Source of the DNA: Clostridium sp. CAG:411
GTDB lineage: Bacteria; Bacillota; Clostridia; Lachnospirales; Lachnospiraceae
NCBI GenBank assembly: GCA_000437275.1
Contig: FR899683.1
Coordinates: 1 to 7,754 of the forward strand
Reading direction: 5' to 3'
DNA: 7,754 bases
Part shown: piece by piece, positions 1 to 4,927 of the stretch
How positions within the stretch are numbered: the first letter of the stretch is position 1
How the letters are laid out: every line of letters starts with the position of its first letter
Made by a program: the position numbers and the translations under genes
Notes under the pieces: model-generated
Seen by the model: only the letters and a program-made list of their open reading frames with translations
Databases searched by the model: none
What the model was told of the DNA's origin: nothing

Positions 1-40
1 TATGTAGCTGACCAATACTAATAGGTCGAGGTCTTGACCT
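1..40 (+). rRNA. 23S ribosomal RNA, 3' end only (partial)
   Basis: The first 40 bases match the conserved 3' terminus of bacterial 23S rRNA: a GCTGACCAATACTAATAGG block, then GTCGAGG and a closing CTTGACC. In the family the closing CTTGACC pairs with the 5' end of the molecule to form helix 1. The gene enters from the left edge, so nearly all of it lies outside the window. The mature 3' end is placed at about position 40 by comparison with the ends of other Firmicute 23S genes and may be off by a few bases. No 5S rRNA is seen downstream before the terminator at 176-209. Confidence 0.93.
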
Positions 41-175
41 AGTTATGAGCACTTAACGATAGTATTTTCATCGTTTACGTGCGATACATGCACAAGCACT
101 TAGCGAGGTAGTTTCGAGCTTAGTACTTGGGTTAGTTATGGATGGAATACAGTGTGTAGTTTTGAAGGTACAGAG
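41..175 (+). other. rRNA operon 3' spacer with two imperfect hairpins
   Basis: This is transcribed spacer between the 23S end and the operon terminator. Hairpin one (49-82) pairs GCAC with GTGC and AACGAT (55-60) with ATCGTT (70-75) around a small internal loop. Hairpin two (about 93-129) pairs CAAGCACTTAGC with GCTTAGTACTTG with two mismatches. The 5' arms resemble each other: AGCACTTAACGA at 48 and AGCACTTAGCGA at 95. The 8-mer TAGTTATG also occurs twice (40-47 and 133-140). A TGTGTAGTTTTGAAGG stretch at about 153-168 resembles what often follows clostridial 23S genes. A role in rRNA 3' processing is inference. Confidence 0.5.
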
Positions 176-209
176 AAAAGGTTTTCATCTTAGGATGGAA
201 GCCTTTTTT
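176..209 (+). terminator. Rho-independent terminator of the rRNA operon
   Basis: A 14-bp stem pairs 176-189 with 194-207 across a TTAG loop (190-193). Twelve positions are Watson-Crick and two are G-U in RNA. The descending arm ends in six T (204-209), giving a classic U-tract. It is the first terminator after the 23S end and marks the probable end of the rRNA transcript. Confidence 0.85.
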
Positions 210-686
210 GATTCTTATGTCTTATTTGAAACAGTTTCTCACCGTCTCATTGACAACTAAACAGTGGAACAATCTTTTAAATTTTTATTTAACAAAGATA
301 CACATGTTGCTCGAAGAAAAGAATTATAGCTAGAAAAGATGTTTAGTGAAATTATAACGGAGTGGATTTGGGGGCTTTTTATTCTATGTATAAAATAGTG
401 CAAAATGTAATATATCGGTTATTATTTTGCAGATGGTTTGATAATCACATAGGTAAAAGACAAGAGGTGGCTGTGGAGTGTAAAAAGTAGGAACGTAGTA
501 AAGAGATAAGTTATATAAGATAAGAGGGTCTGTTTTCTTGCCTGAGAAAGCTTAAATAGGCAAAAGAAAAGGATGGGTATCAGTTTAAAGAATACTTCGT
601 ATGTGTAACAGGCAGATTGCAATGTGAGATAGTTGGGGACAACTAATGAAATAATGTGTAGTTAAATCATTATTTATAATACAAAT
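210..686. other. Gene-free AT-rich intergenic stretch with small hairpins
   Basis: No supportable protein or RNA gene was recognised on either strand of this 477-bp stretch. The longest reading frame (minus strand, 422-622) would start at TTG without a ribosome binding site and has a biased F/L/T/S composition, so it was rejected. Inverted repeats are present. TGCAAAAT (399-406) pairs with ATTTTGCA (424-431). TTTTCTTGCCT (533-543) pairs with 558-570 with a 2-nt bulge. TAGTTG (630-635) pairs with CAACTA (640-645) around a GGGA loop, which fits the GNRA pattern. A TTGACA at 250-255 has no good -10 partner. The stretch could be decayed DNA or could carry an unrecognised small RNA. Confidence 0.5.
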
Positions 687-725
687 AAAAAGCTAGTAGC
701 ACAAACAAGATGCTACTAGCTTTTT
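687..725 (-). terminator. Bidirectional rho-independent terminator after pyrG
   Basis: A perfect 15-bp inverted repeat pairs AAAAAGCTAGTAGCA (687-701) with TGCTACTAGCTTTTT (711-725) around a 9-nt loop. Both arms end in an A/T run, so the structure can terminate in both directions. It begins about 21 bp beyond the pyrG stop on the minus strand and so serves pyrG first. On the plus strand it would stop any read-through from the rRNA operon or a transcript from the gene-free stretch. Confidence 0.92.
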
Positions 726-746
726 GATTCTATTGTTTTTGTTCTA

Positions 747-2360
747 TTATTTATTATTTTGATGTTCCAATGCTGCACCTACAAAGCCCTTGAATAATGG
801 ATGAGGACGATTTGGTCTTGACTTAAATTCAGGATGCGCCTGTGTGGCAATAAACCATGGATGAGATGGTAATTCAACCATTTCAACAATTTTGCCATTA
901 GGTGATAAACCGCAAAGAGATAAACCAGCTTTAATTAAATCTTCACGATAGTAATTGTTTACTTCATATCTGTGACGATGACGTTCAGAAATTTCCTTTG
1001 AACCATATAACTGATATGCTTTACTATTTTCATCCAAAACACAAGGATATGCACCAAGCCTTAAGGTACCACCAATATCTGTGACATCATTCTGGTCTTC
1101 CATCAGGTTAATAACTGGATGGGAAGTAGAAGGATCAAGCTCAATACTATGAGCATCTCTAAGATCTAATACATTTCTTGCAAATTCTACAATTGCTAAC
1201 TGCATACCAACACATAAACCTAAAAATGGAATGTTGTGTACACGAGCGTATTCGATTGCATGAATCTTTCCGTCCATACCACGAGTACCAAATCCACCAG
1301 GAACAATGATACCATCTATATCGTTAAAATATTCGGCAGCGTTTTCTCTTGTAACATCTTCTGAATTGACCCATTTAATATCTACGGTAGCGTTATGAGG
1401 AATACCGCCATGTTTTAATGCCTCAACAACACTGATATATGCGTCATGAAGAGAGGTATATTTACCAACCAATGCAACACGAACAGATTGCGTTGGATGT
1501 TTTACTGCCTCAATCATTTTTTCCCAATCAGCTAAATCAGGAGTAGGACACTCTAAATGAAGACACTTACATGCAATATCAGCCAAATGTTCTTTTTCCA
1601 TGGCAAGAGGTGCTTCGTATAAAGTTTCTACATCAAGATTTTGAATTACGTGATATTTTGATACGTTACAAAATAGTGCTATTTTATCTTTTATGTCTTC
1701 TTCTAAAGGAACCTCTGTACGACATACGATTATGTCAGGCTGTAATCCCATAGATTGTAATTCCTTTACACTTGATTGTGTAGGTTTTGTTTTGATTTCC
1801 CCAGAGGCCTTCAAATATGGAATTAATGTAACATGAATTAAAATTGCATTTTCCCGACCAACGTCATGTTGAAATTGACGAATTGCTTCTAGGAAAGGCT
1901 GACTTTCAATATCACCTACGGTTCCACCTACTTCAATAATTGCAATCTGCGTATCGTTGGATGAACTTTCATCACGATAGAAACGTTCTTTAATTTCATT
2001 TGTAATATGAGGAATAACTTGTACGGTCCCTCCACCAAAATCACCACGACGTTCCTTTTGTAAAACTGACCAGTATACTTTACCAGTTGTTACATTGGAG
2101 CGTTTTGTTAAACTCTCATCAATGAAACGTTCATAATGTCCGAGATCCAAATCTGTTTCTGCACCGTCATCTGTAACGAAAACCTCACCATGTTGGACTG
2201 GATTCATAGTTCCAGGGTCGATGTTGATATAAGGATCAAATTTTTGCATTGTGACCTTGTATCCTCTTGATTTTAACAAACGTCCTAAAGATGCTGCTGT
2301 AATTCCTTTTCCTAAACCAGAAACAACACCACCAGTGACGAAAACGTATTTAACAGCCAT
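747..2360 (-). CDS. pyrG: CTP synthase (glutamine-hydrolysing)
   Basis: This 537-residue protein has the usual full length of CTP synthase, the cytosolic enzyme that makes CTP from UTP, ATP and glutamine as the last step of de novo pyrimidine nucleotide synthesis. The N-terminal amidoligase domain (about 1-270) carries the P-loop-like SGLGKG (14-19), the DLDLGHYERF signature (70-79; D72 a likely Mg ligand) and EVGGTVGDIES (143-153; E143). The C-terminal class I glutamine amidotransferase domain (about 293-530) carries PGGFGTRG (354-361), the nucleophile Cys383 in GLCVGMQ, and His509 with Glu511 in AHPEF. The nucleophile motif differs slightly from the common GICLGMQ, but all catalytic residues are present. 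The ATG at 2360 is fixed by AAAGGAGG 7 nt upstream. The gene is monocistronic, divergent from ftsH and convergent on the rRNA operon. Confidence 0.98.
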   Translation of the reverse strand: MAVKYVFVTGGVVSGLGKGITAASLGRLLKSRGYKVTMQKFDPYINIDPGTMNPVQHGEVFVTDDGAETDLDLGHYERFIDESLTKRSNVTTGKVYWSVLQKERRGDFGGGTVQVIPHITNEIKERFYRDESSSNDTQIAIIEVGGTVGDIESQPFLEAIRQFQHDVGRENAILIHVTLIPYLKASGEIKTKPTQSSVKELQSMGLQPDIIVCRTEVPLEEDIKDKIALFCNVSKYHVIQNLDVETLYEAPLAMEKEHLADIACKCLHLECPTPDLADWEKMIEAVKHPTQSVRVALVGKYTSLHDAYISVVEALKHGGIPHNATVDIKWVNSEDVTRENAAEYFNDIDGIIVPGGFGTRGMDGKIHAIEYARVHNIPFLGLCVGMQLAIVEFARNVLDLRDAHSIELDPSTSHPVINLMEDQNDVTDIGGTLRLGAYPCVLDENSKAYQLYGSKEISERHRHRYEVNNYYREDLIKAGLSLCGLSPNGKIVEMVELPSHPWFIATQAHPEFKSRPNRPHPLFKGFVGAALEHQNNK

Positions 2361-2367
2361 ATCATAG

Positions 2368-2375
2368 CCTCCTTT
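2368..2375 (-). promoter_or_regulatory. pyrG ribosome binding site
   Basis: On the minus strand AAAGGAGG lies 7 nt upstream of the ATG at 2360, which is near-ideal spacing. It fixes the pyrG start. Confidence 0.9.
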
Positions 2376-2410
2376 GATTGAATGATACTAACACACTTAC
2401 TAAAAATATA

Positions 2411-2439
2411 ATTATAGACTAATTTTACAGGAAAAGCAA
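2411..2439 (-). promoter_or_regulatory. Probable pyrG promoter
   Basis: On the minus strand a TTGCTT -35 box (2434-2439) lies exactly 17 bp from a perfect TATAAT -10 box (2411-2416). Transcription would begin near 2404, giving a leader of about 45 nt. That leader starts in an A/T-rich run, not in a G-run, and I see no terminator-like hairpin between the promoter and the ribosome binding site. Confidence 0.7.
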
Positions 2440-2500
2440 CAAGAGAACAACCCATAAACTAAAAAGTTCGTGATAAATTTATGAAAAATCTAGTTAAATA

Positions 2501-2529
2501 TTGATTAATGGAAAAACTATTATTATAAT
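2501..2529 (+). promoter_or_regulatory. Probable distal ftsH promoter (P1)
   Basis: A TTGATT -35 box (2501-2506) is followed after exactly 17 bp by a perfect TATAAT -10 box (2524-2529). The -10 lies inside the 15-bp palindrome CTATTATTATAATAG (2517-2531). Transcription would start near 2536 and give ftsH a leader of about 245 nt, most of which can fold into hairpins. This is the best-matching sigma-A-type promoter upstream of ftsH on this strand. Confidence 0.65.
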
Positions 2530-2532
2530 AGA

Positions 2533-2682
2533 AATATTGAAAATATTCTGAAATTCGGATGTTTTCGGAACGAAATCCAAGGCAGAAAAGGTTTCTTTTT
2601 AAAAGTAGAAAAATTTCTGCAAGGATAGATTATAATTTTTCAGTTATAGTGAAAAATGAGAGAGGATGCAGATAACTATCTG
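2533..2682 (+). repeat. Cluster of inverted repeats in the ftsH leader
   Basis: Five inverted repeats follow one another. AATATT (2533-2538) pairs with AATATT (2542-2547). GGATGTTT (2557-2564) pairs with GAAC (2568-2571) and ATCC (2575-2578) across a 3-nt bulge. GCAGAAA (2582-2588) pairs with TTTCTGC (2614-2620), with a possible inner TTTCT/AGAAA pairing. ATTTTTCA (2635-2642) is a perfect 8-bp partner of TGAAAAAT (2650-2657). CAGATA (2669-2674) pairs with TATCTG (2677-2682). In RNA from P1 these would form a structured 5' untranslated region, and some could instead be protein-binding operators. They match no riboswitch, T-box or CIRCE element that I recognise. Confidence 0.5.
2631..2636 (+). 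promoter_or_regulatory. Possible proximal ftsH -10 box (P2)
   Basis: A perfect TATAAT lies 147 bp upstream of the ftsH start. I find no convincing -35 hexamer 16-18 bp upstream and no TGn extension. The 8-bp inverted repeat 2635-2657 overlaps its 3' edge and would cover the start of transcription. In such AT-rich DNA the match may be chance. Confidence 0.3.
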
Positions 2683-2782
2683 TTAAGGAATAAAATCAAG
2701 AGAAAGCTCTGAAAATAGATAGAGGGAGTAATGAATTAACAAATAGGAAAAATGCGTATGCAAATAAGCAAGAGGAGGTCTT

Positions 2783-4873
2783 ATGAATAACGAAAATAAC
2801 CAAAATGGTTCAAATAATAACCAGAACAAAGGAAACAATAAAAATAATCGCTCAGGACTGGTTGCAGCAATTATAGCTACGGTATTGGTATTTATTTTTA
2901 TATGTTGGATTCGTGATGAAGTAGCACAAAGTTCCAAACGTGAGATAACGTATGATGCCTTTTTGGAAAAAGTAGAAGATAAAGAGATTGAAAGTGTAGA
3001 ATTTTCTGGTAGCAAGATTTTAATTACACCAAAGAAACAGGAAAATTCGTTATATCCAGTTACTTATTATACGGGCTACTTAAATGATGATAATCTTCTT
3101 GCAAAATTAGATAAAGCGGGAGTGAAGTATCAGGCAAAGGTAGAGGATAACAACAGTAGCATTCTGGAGTTCCTATTTTGGAATGTAGTTCCATTCTTTC
3201 TGATATTTGGAACGATGTGGCTGTTATTCCGTCCAATGTTTAAAGGTGGCGGAATGATGGGCGTAGGAAAGAGTAATGCAAAGGTATATGTTGAGAAAGA
3301 AACCGGAGTCACTTTTCAGGATGTGGCGGGGCAGGAAGAAGCCAAAGAGTCTCTTCGAGAATTAGTGGACTTCCTTCACAACCCAGGAAAATATTCTCAA
3401 ATTGGTGCAAAACTTCCCAAAGGTGCATTGCTTGTAGGACCTCCGGGAACAGGTAAGACATTGTTAGCAAAGGCATTAGCTGGAGAAGCAAAAGTACCAT
3501 TTTTCTCAATGTCAGGTTCCGATTTTGTAGAGTTATATGTTGGTGTGGGTGCATCTCGTGTACGAGATTTATTTAAACAGGCACAACAAAAAGCACCATG
3601 TATTATTTTTATTGATGAGGTAGATGCCATTGGTAAAAGTCGTGATGGACATTACGGCGGAAATGATGAACGTGAGCAGACATTGAACCAGCTTTTATCA
3701 GAGATGGATGGTTTTGATACGTCGAAAGGATTGGTAGTTCTTGCAGCTACAAACCGTCCGGAAGTCTTAGATAAGGCATTGCTTCGTCCGGGACGTTTTG
3801 ACCGACGAGTGATTGTAGATAAGCCTGACCTAAAAGGTCGTGTAGATATATTGAAGGTACATGCCAAAGACGTTATGATGGATGATTCAGTAGATTTAGA
3901 AGAAATTGCTTTGGCAACATCTGGTGCAGTGGGATCAGATTTGGCTAACATGATCAATGAGGCAGCAATTATGGCAGTTAAGGATGGCCGTATGTATGTA
4001 AAGCAGGCAGACTTATTTGAGGCTGTGGAAGTTGTAATCGCTGGTAAAGAAAAGAAAGACCGAATTCTTGGCAAAGAAGAAAAGAAGATTGTGGCATTTC
4101 ACGAGGTAGGTCATGCATTGGTAACCGCATTACAAAAAGATGCAGAACCAGTGCAGAAGATTACGATTGTACCAAGAACGATGGGAGCATTAGGATATGT
4201 AATGCAAGTTCCAGAAGAAGAAAAATATCTGATGAGTCAGGAAGAGATGTATTCTCGAATTACTACTTGTTTAGGTGGTAGGGCAGCAGAAAAGCTTGTT
4301 TTTAATTCTGTAACAACAGGAGCATCTAATGATATTGAACAGGCAACTAAAGTTGCAAGAGCCATGGTAACACAGTATGGTATGTCAGACAAATTCGGAA
4401 TGATTGGTTTGGAGTCTGTGGAGAATCGTTATTTAGATGGACGACCAGTAATGAATTGTAGTGATGAGACGGCTGCTGAAGTAGACCATGAAGTAATGCG
4501 TATTATAAAGGAATGTTATGTAAAGGCAGAGAAGCTTCTGGCAGACAACCGCGAAGTTCTGGATAAGATTGCAGAATATTTAATAAAAGAAGAGACCATT
4601 ACAGGAAAAGAATTTATGAGGATTTTCCGTGAAATAAAAGGCTTACCAGAACCAGAGGAGACGGACAAGAAAAAGCAGGAGACACAAACCGTTCAGTTGG
4701 AAAAAGAAAAAAATGCTGATATAGGGCATTTGGAAGAGACTACAGAAAATAAAACATCTGAAACTACAGAGGATAGTAGTTCACAGGAAGAAAAAAAGGA
4801 ACTTTTTACACAATCGGAGTCTGATTGGATAAAAGTTGAAGATGCAGAGCAACGAAAAGATACAGACAAATAG
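2783..4873 (+). CDS. ftsH: ATP-dependent zinc metalloprotease FtsH
   Basis: FtsH is a hexameric membrane-anchored AAA+ protease that extracts and degrades misassembled membrane proteins and some regulators. The 696-residue product starts with an Asn-rich cytosolic head (13 Asn in residues 1-23). Next come TM1 (about 25-43), an extracytoplasmic domain (about 44-127) and TM2 (about 128-149). The AAA domain has Walker A GPPGTGKT (219-226), Walker B IIFIDE (274-279) and the second region of homology with likely arginine fingers R338 and R341. The peptidase domain has the zinc motif HEVGH (440-444) and a likely third ligand D517. The pore motif reads LYVGVG (251-256), with Tyr where Phe is usual. 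A charged E/K/T-rich tail (about 622-696) follows the conserved part. The ATG is preceded by AGAGGAGG 4 nt upstream. All core catalytic residues are present. Confidence 0.97.
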   Translation: MNNENNQNGSNNNQNKGNNKNNRSGLVAAIIATVLVFIFICWIRDEVAQSSKREITYDAFLEKVEDKEIESVEFSGSKILITPKKQENSLYPVTYYTGYLNDDNLLAKLDKAGVKYQAKVEDNNSSILEFLFWNVVPFFLIFGTMWLLFRPMFKGGGMMGVGKSNAKVYVEKETGVTFQDVAGQEEAKESLRELVDFLHNPGKYSQIGAKLPKGALLVGPPGTGKTLLAKALAGEAKVPFFSMSGSDFVELYVGVGASRVRDLFKQAQQKAPCIIFIDEVDAIGKSRDGHYGGNDEREQTLNQLLSEMDGFDTSKGLVVLAATNRPEVLDKALLRPGRFDRRVIVDKPDLKGRVDILKVHAKDVMMDDSVDLEEIALATSGAVGSDLANMINEAAIMAVKDGRMYVKQADLFEAVEVVIAGKEKKDRILGKEEKKIVAFHEVGHALVTALQKDAEPVQKITIVPRTMGALGYVMQVPEEEKYLMSQEEMYSRITTCLGGRAAEKLVFNSVTTGASNDIEQATKVARAMVTQYGMSDKFGMIGLESVENRYLDGRPVMNCSDETAAEVDHEVMRIIKECYVKAEKLLADNREVLDKIAEYLIKEETITGKEFMRIFREIKGLPEPEETDKKKQETQTVQLEKEKNADIGHLEETTENKTSETTEDSSSQEEKKELFTQSESDWIKVEDAEQRKDTDK
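4805..4833 (+). promoter_or_regulatory. Weak candidate uvrC promoter inside the ftsH 3' end
   Basis: TTTACA (4805-4810, five of six to the -35 consensus) and GATAAA (4828-4833, four of six to the -10) are separated by 17 bp. The site lies within the low-complexity tail of ftsH. It is proposed because the terminator at 4878-4908 leaves no room for a promoter between itself and uvrC. A transcript from here would still have to pass that terminator. Confidence 0.25.
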
Positions 4874-4877
4874 AGAA

Positions 4878-4908
4878 GAGGCTGCTACGGACACGTAGCA
4901 GTCTTTTT
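4878..4908 (+). terminator. Rho-independent terminator or attenuator between ftsH and uvrC
   Basis: GGCTGCTACG (4880-4889) pairs with CGTAGCAGTC (4894-4903) around a GACA loop, with one G-U pair and possible extension into AAGA/TCTTT-type pairs. Five T follow (4904-4908). It starts within 10 bp of the ftsH stop and ends 19 bp before the preferred uvrC ATG, next to the uvrC ribosome binding site. It should end most ftsH transcripts, and it may limit or regulate read-through into uvrC. Confidence 0.85.
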
Positions 4909-4913
4909 GTTAA

Positions 4914-4919
4914 AAAGGA
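4914..4919 (+). promoter_or_regulatory. uvrC ribosome binding site that decides the start
   Basis: AAAGGA lies 8 nt before the ATG at 4928, good spacing. It is only 2 nt from the in-frame ATG at 4922 and lies downstream of the in-frame TTG at 4907, which is within the terminator U-tract. It therefore supports 4928 as the start. Confidence 0.75.
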
Positions 4920-4927
4920 AGATGCGT

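Noticed and set aside
337..395. Short plus-strand frame of about 19 hydrophobic codons (MFSEIITEW...)
   Set aside because: The only purine-rich sequence upstream is too close to the ATG, there is no supported promoter, and the length is within chance expectation.
422..622. 66-residue minus-strand frame in the gene-free stretch
   Set aside because: It starts at TTG, has no ribosome binding site upstream on its strand, and its F/L/T/S-rich composition is what AT-rich noncoding DNA gives by chance.
2657..2713. 18-codon frame (MREDADNYLLRNKIKRKL) in the ftsH leader
   Set aside because: No ribosome binding site precedes the ATG, which lies at the foot of the 2635-2657 hairpin.
2683..3015. 110-residue minus-strand frame over the ftsH leader and start
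   Set aside because: It is antisense to the ftsH N-terminal region, starts at TTG and has no ribosome binding site. The plus-strand frame is unmistakably FtsH.
3652..4074. 140-residue minus-strand frame within ftsH
   Set aside because: It is a shadow of the strongly conserved AAA domain coding sequence and has no family resemblance or initiation signals.
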